Of a stretch of DNA of 64,000 nucleotides, positions 1-12,978 are shown one piece after another. Position 1 is the first letter of the stretch, and each line of letters starts with the position of its first letter. The notes under the pieces are model-generated. The model was not told where the DNA came from. It saw only the letters and a list, made by a program, of their open reading frames with translations, and ran no database searches. The stretch lies in the NCBI GenBank assembly GCA_949752745.1, contig OX457031.1, positions 21,811,642 to 21,875,641 of the forward strand, written 5' to 3'. The position numbers and the translations under genes are program-made. The stretch is from Protula sp. h YS-2021. Lineage: Eukaryota > Annelida > Polychaeta > Sabellida > Serpulidae.

Positions 1-679
1 CAAAAGTAGTTTAATATAGAACGTGCGACGCTGAAGAACAATACCGACAGCGGACACTTCTCGCTGTATCAAAAGCGTCAAATCTCGGGCAGGCCTGTAA
101 GTGGCTTCAGGGAAGACATCAAGAGGATGATTAGAACAACCATGGGGAGCAAAAGCCCTGGATTTGAGCCCTTTCAAGGAGAGTTTTTGAAAATTAGCTC
201 AGAAGTAGAATTTGCATTCGCGTACAGCTATAAAGCATAGAATCTTCCCAAAAGACGCTGAGATCAAGGTTTGCCGCGTAGTTCACTGTACATTGCCCTC
301 AGTATTCAACTTCTAAGTGCAAATAGTCATGATATCTAAGTTTTTCGGCGTGTCTACCAGAGACTCTGAGAATTTCGATTTAAGGTGTTTAATATCACTA
401 AATATGTATTGCTCTTAATGTTAAACTCACAAGCCGTTGTTTTAGACTCAGACTCGCGACAGAGCAACAATGCCTAGCTCCAGATGCTTAAGACCTTAGA
501 CTGGCCTAAGATGCATTTAAGGATTGTCTCTTATCAGAGGTGGAAAAACGGGAGAGCTATACAGAGATTTCGGCAGAACGATCTTCATACTAAGTTGTTG
601 GGAAAAGTACCATGCTTATCCAAACATATGGGCGTCTGCCGTCCAAATCACAGCATTAAATATGGTTGAAATATTTATT
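1..679. other. unassigned sequence with a short open frame
   Basis: No gene is recognised here. One plus-strand frame is open from about 10 to 240 (some 76 codons) and reads as high-complexity residues, but it has no similarity I recognise, no clear polypyrimidine tract before it, and a length that is ordinary for chance frames in this window. A second frame at 484-669 is equally unremarkable. An exon is possible but unsupported. Confidence 0.3.
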
Positions 680-1575
680 ATGATGTGACCGCGCCCATAG
701 ACCAACGTTTAATGAACGTCTTTGACGCAACGCTGTGTAGATGTTGCTTTGCGCTGCAACCAAAATGACTTTCTCCGGCGCCTAATCGACGTATTTGGTG
801 CTGCATTCAACAGAGGGCGGAAAACTGACTTTGAGCAGATCATAATCAACCAAAAACCTGGTCCTGTTATAGCTCACAGGAAACGAAAACCAGGACAGAT
901 CGCTCAGAAAACAGACCAACATGAGGACATAAACTGACCCACTTTTGAAAAAAAAAATTTATAATAATTGATTTAATAATGTCTTCCGTTACTGGTTAAC
1001 GCTAGGGTGGGGGTTCTTTAGCGTAGGGGCGACCTTGTAAATATCGACATTAAAACAAGTTACCCTCCAGCCGTCTATACAACGTTGATTCGGCTTCTGT
1101 TTTTGCAACCTTTATGAACCGCTGTTTATCCAACGCCTGCAGCTAGACACTGTTTCGACTTCAATAATCAACCGAAATGATCCGACGTCGCTGGCGGACT
1201 CGGACGACTAAACGACATCGTTCTTACGTAACGTATGTCATCAAAATCCTACGTCGGTATGACGTTACCAGATGTGGGAAATGTTACTTCAAAATTTTTT
1301 ATAAATCTAGATTTACGTCACCGTGCTTGGACTGATGATCGAATATCGGTTTCAAATTTTAGAAACAAACATTGACCGATGCCGAATAAGCTACGCCGTA
1401 CTGGCGTCGAAAAAAGATACATTTGGCACATTTTTATGAGAAAAGAATGAACGGAATTGGCAACCATGCCCAAGTTTGTCTCTTTCAGGCATCAAAGTAC
1501 ATCGTCGATCTATTTCCAATATCGCATTTCATCGTCTTTTCGACGTCGTTCTGACGTTGCAGTACTAGAAGAGAA
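680..1575. repeat. degraded fragment(s) of the GACGTC/CAACGTTG-rich family
   Basis: This stretch is dense in ACGTCG, ACGTT, GTCTATA and GACGT words, for example around 700-810, 1050-1100, 1170-1260 and 1500-1570. The same vocabulary fills the better-preserved copies at 7607-8182, 34476-35325 and 62214-62939. No clean termini are visible, so this is probably one or more old fragments. The short frame at 722-937 lies inside it and is not taken as a gene. Confidence 0.5.
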
Positions 1576-1998
1576 AGAGAATATTGAGAGGGAAACTCAA
1601 TACCCTCTTGCATCAATCAAACAAAATCTGAAGCGTTTATGTATCGTTTCCATATCTACGAAGTCAGTTGAGTCAGAGAAAATCTATTGCTCAAATTGCT
1701 TTCATTTCTAATCACATCTCATGTTTGCAATTTTCTGGCTTGGTAGCTTTTTATGGTGTGTTTTATTGCAAATTATGCGAAAGTGCACCTTATGGCTCCG
1801 ACCAAAAGTCTTTACAAGTCACGAGTTTCCACGGAATTCAGACTTGCAATCTTTTGAACAAAACTGAAACCACACAAATGAAAACAAAATAGAAAATAAG
1901 GATGAAAATACTTTGGTTTGCTGGATACAGAAACGTGTAAAACATTTGCCTTTTTTCTTCTGAGTTCCTCAGAATCAAAGGGAATCTACCGCTTAATC

Positions 1999-2145
1999 AT
2001 GTCCAGTAAACGTTAAGTCACATCAGCGTCGAAGAGACGTCGCAACCGAAGTCGGATCAACGTCGTGTTTTGGTTGATTGTGGAAGTGTAAAGAACGTTT
2101 ATCTGCAGACGGTGGACAGAGGTCGAATGTCCTTAAAGCAAGGAA
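1999..2145 (+). mobile_element. 5' end fragment of the GACGTC-rich family
   Basis: It begins with TCCAGTAAACGTTAAGTC, matching the CCCAGTAAA start of the copy at 62214. It continues with a close counterpart of that copy's next 90 bases: GTCGGATCAACGTCG followed by GTTTTGGTTG. The rest of the element is missing, so this is a left-end fragment. Confidence 0.6.
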
Positions 2146-2673
2146 TGTACTCCCCTAGTTAAGAAACTGAAGCTTCTTATATGTTGATTTTTTTCCCAGG
2201 AAGTTTAAGTTTGCTCTGAACTGATGAGCAGCTCAGGATGACATTCGTTTGATTTTTGTCGCAGAGACTCTTTATGGGCAATGCCTTCCCATGGCTTTCC
2301 ATCGAACACGGGAAGTCCTGCCACCACGCACCCACCTCCCCCACCCCCACCCCCTCTTTTGAATGTCTAATACATTAAACAAGTTGCAAAACTCATGATG
2401 TCGCTTCTGTTTTTATGCTCACCCTGTGTGGAAGTGATTAGTACGATATCAGTTTTTCAAGTTTTGTTTCTTGTGATTCGTGTCAGGAGCACACTTGACG
2501 TATTTTTTTTTCAGGCTAATACAATTACCGCTTTGCCAACACTCCTTAGAGATACCCTCAGAAACGTAGTTTAAGAAAGAAAGGCCTGTCGAGTCATTTC
2601 ATGATTTCATACTTGAAATTTGTCAGCAGCAGCTGGTGGTCATCTATACGGGTGCTTATGGTAGGAGTTCGGC

Positions 2674-2708
2674 GGGGGGGGGGGGGGGGGGAGAGAGGAG
2701 GGGGGGGG
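2674..2708. repeat. poly-G tract
   Basis: Eighteen or so consecutive G residues are followed by GAGAGAGGAG and another run of G. It is a low-complexity purine tract with quadruplex potential. The surrounding 2146-3030 otherwise shows nothing I can annotate. Confidence 0.85.
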
Positions 2709-3030
2709 TCGGGGCTTCACATGTTCTAATGCCATAGTAAATGGCTGACACAATAAATATTAATTCAGGCGTGTACTTGGTTTTATAAAAGAAGAGAATT
2801 CAAATTATTTCTGTTCGCGTGTTATTCTTCAACATATGACAATCACCGGTACTCGTTCCTCTTGACACGAAAATCAAGAAAATAGGGTGCTCGAAAACTA
2901 GACTCCGAGCCTGTGGGAATAAAAACTATTGTTTTTGGTGTAAAATTTCAACATTGCGCAAGTAAATATTTCTCGTCATCTTCAGGAGTCTCTGCCTTAG
3001 TCTAGGAAGCTCATTCTTTTCGCTTGTCAT

Positions 3031-3181
3031 GGTATCAAGGCATTTAGCCGAACGACATTTAGCCGAACGACATTCAGCCGAACGCCATTTAGCCGAACGA
3101 CATTTGGTCGAGAGACATTTAGTCAAGCAACACTTCGCCGAAATTAACTAGATGTCGCTCGGCTAAATCGATCGGCTAAAT
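3031..3181. mobile_element. ATTTAGCCGA-repeat element, copy 1
   Basis: After GGTATCAAGG come about six 15-bp units of the form CATTTAGCCGAACGA, the later ones mutated. Then, in inverted orientation, come GTCGCTCGGCTAAAT and CGGCTAAATG near 3152-3181. Tandem units at one end and their reverse complement at the other make a fold-back structure. The same units and the same GGTATC edge recur at 38635-38934, so this is a dispersed non-autonomous element. The minus-strand frame 2926-3126 (repeating RSAKC residues) is only a reading of this repeat. Confidence 0.65.
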
Positions 3182-3804
3182 GTTATACATTCGCCTACTA
3201 ATCTCTGACATAACAGATCATACGGGCTTAGAGGTTGGGTATCTGTGACGTTTACTTTGCCTGATTACTGAAGCTTTAATTCTATTGAGTCATTCCCTAA
3301 CATTCAGAAGTACAGTGTCTACATTCACTATCTGATAACACAGGCTTCGTCTTAAAGGACGTTGTAAAACTCTTTAAAATTTAAAGATGGAGGCACCAAA
3401 TTTTCAGAACGCCCATATTAAATGCCAGTATCTGTACTAATCTTCAGTTCTGTAAAATTCTTGTAAATTTCCATTTTTGCATGGCATTTATGTGAGAAAG
3501 TAAATTAAAGGAAAATAAAGACGGCAGAATAGGGCTGCGCATTATTACTTAAGCCCATATTTTACGTCTCCCTTTTTTAAGACAGGCAGGAAGTGGAATG
3601 GGTGTAATGAGCTGCTGTTGAAGTCAACTGATGTAATAAAGGCTTTAGAGGATCCTCATAGAGGTCTTAATAAATAGCTAATAGCGGCAAGTTGCTTTGC
3701 TCTGTTCCGCCACGAAAGGTCAAAGAAACCAGTTTAAATATTGACTTTCATGTATTTTTTCTCTTTCCTTTTAAAACACTCTACTTACAGTTTGCTTCTT
3801 ATGC
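3182..3804. other. unannotated AT-rich sequence
   Basis: I see no gene, structured RNA or repeat that I can support in this stretch. Confidence 0.4.
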
Positions 3805-4745
3805 TGATGACGATTCCCGGAATGCATGCGCTTTGCCTTTTTATTTTGCCCCAGTGCTTGTTTGTAAGCTTGGTGTGAAATCTCCTGAAGTAAGTGACAT
3901 CACACTTTTGGAATTCTGTGAAGTCACCCGGTGTAAGGAAACGTTTTGACCCCCAAAATAAATCGACCCCCCCCCCGGTCGATTTGTTTTAAAACATCGA
4001 CCCCCACCCCCTGAAATATTTTAACCCTCTTATTTTTTGTTGATTTCTTTATTTCTTTCCACATATGGCCACCTTATTAGTTTCTACATCTACATTTTCA
4101 AACACGAAAGCACTTCCAACACCACTAACATACAGTCACCAAAAAATCTGTCCAAGCTCAACAATGGCATTTCAAAGGCTCACAATAATAATTTTCCACA
4201 TCAAGAGGTAGACAATGCTTATTTAAAAACCATATGCACCTTTTTTACTTCCATTTTATATTTAAACATGATTATTTGGAGGGGGTCATTTTATTATAGT
4301 TGAGGTCTGTTTGTTATGGCGGGCTTTCCAAAAAGAAATTGACCGGGGGGTCTGTTTGTTTTAAAACAAATCGACCGGGGGTCGATTTGTTTTGGGGGTC
4401 AAAACGTTTCATTGCACCGGCTAATCAGCGAAATGTCTTTGCAAGTAGCACAAGTATTTGTACACTTGTACACTTTGAGAAAGCATTTAATATGTATTTT
4501 GTGTCATTTGCTCAAGGACTTAGCAGTGGTTGAATATTGGTATCTTTCCAATATAAAGCATACAAAAAAATTAACCTGGTTGACCTAGTTTATTTAGAGG
4601 GTTCATGACCTGGCCGACTTTTATTCGTGCTTTGATTGGTTGACACTGACGAGATTATCGAGCAGCACGATACTCTGACGAGGCTTGTACCGTTGAAATG
4701 TGAATAAAATGAAACTACGTCATAGGCGTTAGTTTTCACAAAAAC
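3805..4745 (+). repeat. dispersed repeat family R1, copy 1 (split by an insertion)
   Basis: The part after 4525 (TGGTTGAATATTGGTATC onward, through CCTAGTTTATTTAGAGG, TTTGATTGGTTG and GAGCAGCACG) aligns by eye with 36103-36260 in the same order and spacing. The part before 3927 has a weaker match, GATTCC then GCATG, to 35917-35940. The two halves are separated by the inverted-repeat element at 3928-4420. No coding potential is seen. Confidence 0.55.
3928..4420. mobile_element. MITE with about 65-bp terminal inverted repeats
   Basis: The left arm, 3928-3995, is CCGGTGTAAGG, ACGTTTTGACCCCCAAAA, AATCGACCCCC, then GGTCGATTTGTTTTAAAAC. The right arm, 4358-4420, is its reverse complement with only a few mismatches and a shorter C run. 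Each arm itself contains the inverted pair AAATCGACC/GGTCGATTT. The interior is AT-rich and noncoding; the frames at 4037-4303 and 4300-4533 are incidental. No certain target-site duplication is visible. The superfamily is unresolved. Confidence 0.8.
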
Positions 4746-5694
4746 GGCATGTTTTCAAGTCAATGGTCGCTCTAAAGTTTTAGTTTTAATAACTGAGATA
4801 TAATTATCAAATTGTCATGACGTCATCTGACAGTTTGCACTCTAACGCCATAGATTATATGCCTGCAATATACTCAAATTGCACATTACGGCGAGACTGC
4901 CAAGATGGAATAAGTGAAATAAGTGGCCTAAAATATAATCATTCCGTCAAGCGTCTATCCGACCCCTGGTTTAGAATTGTGGGTTGTTGTGTGCATAAAA
5001 TGTGATGAAACTGTTCCGAAGTTTCCTGGTAATTTTTTCTCTATGTTTATTTGTGTTTGTATGTTGGGGGTGGGGGTAGGGGGTTGGCATTTCAATCTGT
5101 GCCCACTTGAGTTGATTCCTTAAATAAAACATTGGAATGGTTACCATAACGTCATAAGATTTATAAATACAGCCCTGGGTGTACCAGCCAGAAATTGCAA
5201 CAATAAATTCAGCAAGAATATAAAATGGGCATTTGCAGTTATTCTTAGAAAGCAGTCGTACTTGTATTAAAAGTTTAGAACGAGGGTTATTTCGGAACAA
5301 GAGAAAATGATATTGTTATTCATACCAGAAGCAATAAATGATCTATTGTAAAATCACTGACTAAAACTCAGAAATAAGATGCATGGGCTAGCTTTTTTTA
5401 CTTCTTTGGAGGCGTGACCATACATTTATAACAGATCTTAGCCCAGGAAATATTCATATTTTGGCTTTTCACATCAATTTCTACATCTTGAATCGTTTTT
5501 GCTGTCTCTAACCTAAGATTTCTGTATGATAACAGTAATTACAGAACTGCCGTTAATCGTGGGTTTACAATGCGATGTCACGACTCTTTCTAATGACACA
5601 TTCATCATAAACCGTCAGATGACCAAGGTCTCTTTTTCAAATCAACTCATGTGGTGCCTACACAGAAGAAGAAATCCTTTTCTTTGTGAGTGAG
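4746..5694. other. unannotated sequence with one CRE-like palindrome
   Basis: The only notable word is TGACGTCA at 4818-4825, identical to a cAMP-response-element core. A single 8-bp match is weak evidence for regulation. The minus-strand frame 4971-5300 (109 codons) has no recognisable feature. Confidence 0.35.
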
Positions 5695-5734
5695 TGAGTG
5701 AGTGAGTGAGTGAGTGAGTGAGTGAGTGTGTGTG
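5695..5734. repeat. (GTGA)n microsatellite
   Basis: About eight GTGA/GAGT tetranucleotide units run into a short TGTGTG tail. Confidence 0.95.
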
Positions 5735-6015
5735 CGCGGTATCTCCAACTTCCTACGAGAACGCGAAAGTCCGCCATGTATAAGTTCCAGTACCCATTCT
5801 CTGCTTTTTAAACAGATTCCAAAGTTGATTCATGGAAACCATTGTACTTGCTGTCAAACTTAGAAAGCAACTTTTTAAATGATTCATAAACACCACAACT
5901 CCGGACTGAGGCCAGCCTGGAATGATCGCAAAAACAAGACCAATTTCATTAGTCCGTTCCAATTGTTCAAACTGTTAGAGTTTGTTCCGTTGTTCCGTTG
6001 TTTGTGCCTTGGGGT

Positions 6016-6040
6016 ATGTGTGTGTGTGTGTGTGTGTGTG
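6016..6040. repeat. (TG)n microsatellite
   Basis: About twelve TG units are followed by a G-rich run. The flanks 5735-6015 and 6041-6164 hold nothing else I can name. Confidence 0.95.
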
Positions 6041-6160
6041 AGGGGGGCGAGAGGGGAGAAACAGGAGGGTGCTGGATATAATCTACCAGTGATCCTTGTG
6101 ATTAAGGTGGGACATTCAAGAATGAGACCATCTCATTCCATTGTATTTTCTTAAGAGGGT

Positions 6161-6164
<4 letters not shown>

Positions 6165-6231
<67 letters not shown>
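6165..6231. repeat. (TA)n microsatellite
   Basis: About 33 uninterrupted TA units. The track is self-complementary and can extrude a cruciform. Confidence 0.97.
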
Positions 6232-6236
<5 letters not shown>

Positions 6237-6832
6237 TCTGCAATGCCTAGAATATACCAGGTGACAATTATCTGAAAAAATGCCCAGGGAAAGAACGTGT
6301 TTCTATAGTGCAGTGTTTCTGTCACCCTTATTTAAGTATCGCAAATGTTGTTTATGACCTCAAAATCCCAGGACAGCTGCAGTCTCCGAGGAGGGCAAAC
6401 ACTGGAAGAGCAGGAATCAAATCAAGACTATTCACCAGTAAGCAAACACGCAAATCGAAGGCGTGCTATTGGGATGACACCATGGTGTAGTTAGCAGGGA
6501 TAGCGTGTCGGGCATAATATCATGGCTATAGATCATCATTAACTGGACATGACTTTGATTACGGACGGCTGAGGGAGCAGCTGATTCACACAAACAAATC
6601 ACTGCCTCCATGCTGGCAAACTTGTTAAATAAAGGCACATTTTCATGGAGATTTCTACTTAGCTAAAATGTATTTGTGCCAGAAAACAACTAAAGGGAAG
6701 TTTAGCCAAGTCTGAAGTCACACTTAGACTTTATTTTTCCACGTACTGTTGCTAGTCTCGATCTGAAACATCAACATTAATTCTAAGCTAAATAAAATGG
6801 AAAAGGTTCTTGAGTTTCATATAATTTCATTG
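6232..6832. other. unannotated sequence
   Basis: No gene is recognised. The stretch GGTGTAGTTAGCAGGGATAG at 6483-6502 vaguely resembles a tRNA-type A box, but no convincing B box or cloverleaf follows, so it is not called. Confidence 0.3.
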
Positions 6833-7145
6833 CAACAAAAGGGTGCACTTTCAGATGCTCCAAATCTAACAAAAGGTGCATATACAGAACCCCCCTAACA
6901 ATGTCACCTAACAAATGAGTCACTTCCAGATGCCCCTCCTGCCCCCGTCCCAACCAACGAAAGGGTGCAGTTACAGATACCCCCTCAGCTAACAAAAGAT
7001 GCACTTACAGATGGCCCTCCCCACACCTAACAAAACCACACTTATAGATGCTCCCCCCACCTAACAAAAGTGCACTTATAGATACCCCCTCACCTAACAA
7101 ACAGGTGTACTTACATATGCCCCCTTCACCTGACAAAAGGGTGCG
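6833..7145. repeat. degenerate minisatellite, unit about 32-40 bp
   Basis: About nine diverged units share the order CTAACAAAAG, GTGCACTTA, CAGATG, then a C-rich run such as CCCCCTCAC. Unit starts fall near 6833, 6866, 6908, 6955, 6989, 7027, 7062, 7094 and 7131. Spacing varies, which points to an old array with indels. Frames crossing it on either strand simply read the repeat. Confidence 0.75.
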
Positions 7146-7606
7146 ACTACTGTCTAATCCTAAACAAGAAAGACATGGGATGAAGCAGAACCGAAAGGTG
7201 ATTATTATAATGAAAAGAGAACTTCTGCTCATCTTAAATGTTCACTGATACAGAGAAGAAAAAAAAAGAAAGAAAAGAACAGAGCCGGAGTACTTTGTGT
7301 CATTAAAAATCCGTCAGCTGTAATTCTAAAAATATGTGACCGATTTTGTTAAGATATTTTTTCAAAAATTAATAACAGCGGAATTTGTTGTTCAATTAGT
7401 ATATTTTGATATTTAAATGCATGCTGAGAAAAACTTTTCTGGAAAAAAGCTCGCTACTGTTAAAAAAATAGCAATGAAATCTATGTGAATGAATTCGTTA
7501 TTGGGATTGGGATAGCCATGTGTTGGCGGGAAATGGAGTTATGGCTAGTCGCTCCGGTGAGAGTTCCGACACTGTGGAATCACTATAATTGTATTACGCC
7601 TTACAA
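7146..7606. other. unannotated AT-rich sequence
   Basis: Nothing recognisable was seen apart from an A-rich run near 7258-7275. Confidence 0.35.
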
Positions 7607-8182
7607 ACCCGGTACAAACAGTGTGATGTCGAAACAAGGTCTACATTTCGACGATTAACCGACATCTAATCAACGTTGCGTTGAAGTTGCAAATGGAAGT
7701 CAAAACGACGTCTATCTTATGACGTTGTACAGACTCCTGGAAAGCGTGTTGTATAGATGTCAGAAAATTATTTATGTAGAATCACTGCCACAAGCTACAA
7801 TCATTGTGTGGTCTTCTCTCCTTCAAGGCTCCCCCGCCCTATGGTGATCCGGTCCTGTCGATTTCCATGAATATTTTCTACATGAAATGTAGGTGGGAAA
7901 AACTTGCGCGCTGCTAAGATTCTCATATTTTATGTCCCTGTTTCGGTCGTCTTTCAAAGTGACCTGTCATGGCTTCTATTTCCGGTGGGAGATGACATAA
8001 GGAGGTTGCTTTTTTTTGGTTATCCATCGTCGATTTTCCGACATCTGTTAAACCATGCACCAAACACGTTGAGACGTCACTGAGAAAGCGAGGTTTTGGT
8101 TGCGACCAAAAGCAACATCTAAACAACGTCGCTGATACAACGTCTATTCGACGTTGCTCAGACCTTAGATTGTTTACTGGGT
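7607..8182 (+). mobile_element. GACGTC-rich family, copy with both ends
   Basis: The start ACCCGGTACAAACA and end TGTTTACTGGGT are near inverted repeats of each other and match the termini of the copies at 34476 and 62214. Shared internal landmarks with 62214-62939 are GATTTCCATGAATATTTT (7860), TGTAGGTGGGAAAAA (about 7890), GATTCTCATATTTT, CATGGCTTCTATTTCC and, near the right end, TTGCGACCAAAAGCAAC. The ends are rich in GACGT, CAACGT and AGACGT words. It encodes nothing. Non-autonomous DNA element is the best reading; superfamily unknown. Confidence 0.7.
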
Positions 8183-8950
8183 GGAAGTAAGTATCTACAG
8201 TACAGTTTGCTCTAAACTGTGCAGTAAAGAACTGGCAATTCGAATCTGGGATTACAGGGACACATAAAAAGTATTAAAATGTTCTTTAAAATGTAATAAA
8301 CGAGGTTAATATACAGGTCCGTATAAAAAAAACGATATCCCAGTTAGACAGTAGGTGTAGGTGTAAAAAAAAAATAGGGAAAACACCTTTCAAAGTAATA
8401 GCCCACCGTGTGCTCCCAACTCAAGTATTCCAGATAACAAACAGGAAGGATAGATGTCACTCTGATTGAGGTTAATTAAATAATTTTACAAATGTGGCAT
8501 GGGTTCCTTGATGGTTAGCGCCAGAAAATACACGCGGGGTGTCCTTACATTAGTACTCCCACACGTGAATGAGAAATCATTTTCAAGCGGAGTTTGCTGG
8601 AGTTCATTATACCCAAGTCTTGCGGGTAATAGGGGATTGGGCGGGTGGGGGAGGGGGCGGTGGGGGAGGAGACATAGGAAGACATGGGAAGCAAGGATAA
8701 GTTACTTAAGACGAGCGAAGAGAGTTAATTGGCACATGGTGACCTAGTGGCGCTTTAAGCCCCCCCCCCTCTCCCCATTCTCCCCGTACTAGACCCATCG
8801 GTGATGGTTTAATGTGCCCACCTCCCGCCTCACCTCCTCCTCCCATATGGAAATAAACATAAAATCAAAGCCACCAGACTGTACCAGTGCTTGGGAGTCG
8901 GTAAGTCGTTATTTCATTTAATATTTATTTTTCCGATCGAAAGAGACTCC
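8183..8950. other. unannotated sequence with G-rich and C-rich tracts
   Basis: A G-rich run at about 8631-8672 contains several GGG and GGGG blocks and could form a quadruplex. Poly-C follows at 8760-8770. The frame 8499-8747 crosses these tracts and has no recognised similarity. Confidence 0.4.
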
Positions 8951-9761
8951 ATTATGGAATGCCGTTTTAACATTTAATGCTTATTTTTGATATCAAAATA
9001 TAATTAAAGATATCAAGAAATCAATGTAGATCTCAATAATTTATATTTTGCTATCAATAATTGAATTTTAGATGGCAAAAATTTATTTTTGAGATCAAAA
9101 AATCAAATTTACACACTTAAAAAATCTTAAGGGAGACATAACATTTACATAAAATTTAACGAATCATCAATTACATTTTGGAGATGAAAACCAGAATTAT
9201 TGAGATCAATAATAACAACACAATTTTGACATCAAGAATTGCTTCTTTTTATGCACAGTAAAAAATACAAGAAAGATCCTGTATATAAGGACCAATCATA
9301 AGTAATTTCTGTGTGTTTCTGAATTTTTTATTTAAAAATAGACTGATATTAGACTGCAGAGTTAAAAATACAAATTAAAAAAGTTCCATTCAAAAAAAAA
9401 TGATATCTGACATAAATTCTTGATATAAATAAAAGGAAAATCGATTATTGAGCTCAAAATTGATATTTTGCTCTCTAATATTTCATTTTTGCTCTCAAGA
9501 ATTAAATTTTTGATCTCAAAAAATCAAGTTTAGATATCATTAAATCATTTTTGATATCAATGAATATTTCTTGATATCTCTAAATATTTATTGATATAAA
9601 AAATTATTCTTTGAGATCAAGAATAGATTTAGAGATATCAAAAATACAATTACAGATAGCAAAAATTAATTCTTGATATCAAAATATGGATTTTTTGAGA
9701 TCAAAAATTAATTCTTGATATCAATAATTCTCTGATAAATGTGGAAATGGCATTCCATACT
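8951..9761. mobile_element. TA-flanked 807-bp element filled with GATATC/GAGATC palindromes, copy A
   Basis: The left end TATGGAATGCC...ACATTT (8953-8975) and right end AAATGTGGAAATGGCATTCC (9737-9756, then ATA) are inverted repeats matching at about 20 of 23 positions. Both are bounded by TA, the target duplication typical of Tc1/mariner-type elements. The interior is mostly degenerate units around palindromes such as TTTTGATATCAAAA, GAGATCAA and GAGCTCAAAA; a central part (about 9120-9390) is less repetitive. No coding capacity. A half copy lies at 46147-46517 and a solo end near 30262. Confidence 0.75.
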
Positions 9762-12500
<2,739 letters not shown>

Positions 12501-12978
12501 TATGGCGGTATATTTGAACAAAAAATCAAAACGTACATGTTGTATATTTTATTTTTTCTCGCGTTCATTTGGACAGCCTCGCGGCAATTTTCTCAGCCGC
12601 GCAACATTTACATTTCATATCTTATTTCGCGCTCTTTAATTTCGCCATAATTTTATCCCGCACCATAATTAAACGTCTTGTGTTTTAAAGAACGTTTGTC
12701 TGACGATGCGCTTTATCACGTAATTTAATTTCGTAATTTTGGAACGCGAAAAGTGAATTATAGGGCGCGATAAATTGAATTCATTCTATCATTTATTTTT
12801 TAAAAATAAAAATCATGTGCAGAAATAAATAGTGACTTGAATAACTGTTACATGAAAAATGTTTCGCGAAAGAATTAAATATTTTCTCATCTATTAATTG
12901 CACATAAATACCATTGCGATCAAAAATAAATGTTGGAGCGTGAACGCCATGAACTTTTTGTACAAATATACCGCCATA
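12501..12978. mobile_element. 474-bp MITE with TA target site
   Basis: The left end TATGGCGGTATATTTGAACA (12501) and right end TACAAATATACCGCCATA (to 12978) are inverted repeats matching at about 22 of 23 positions. The outermost TA on each side fits a TA target-site duplication, so the element proper is 12503-12976. The interior is AT-rich but peppered with CpG words such as TCGCG, GCGCG and TTTCGC at roughly 25-bp spacing in both orientations. No protein. Tc1/mariner-type MITE is the likely class. Confidence 0.8.

Noticed and set aside
10..240. 76-codon plus-strand open stretch at the window start, considered as an exon
   Set aside because: No clear acceptor tract, donor or recognised similarity, and the length is within chance expectation.
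2926..3126. Minus-strand frame with repeating RSAKC residues
   Set aside because: It is a direct translation of the 15-bp ATTTAGCCGA tandem units, part of a mobile element.
6483..6560. Possible tRNA-derived SINE head
   Set aside because: An A-box-like word is present but there is no credible B box or cloverleaf.
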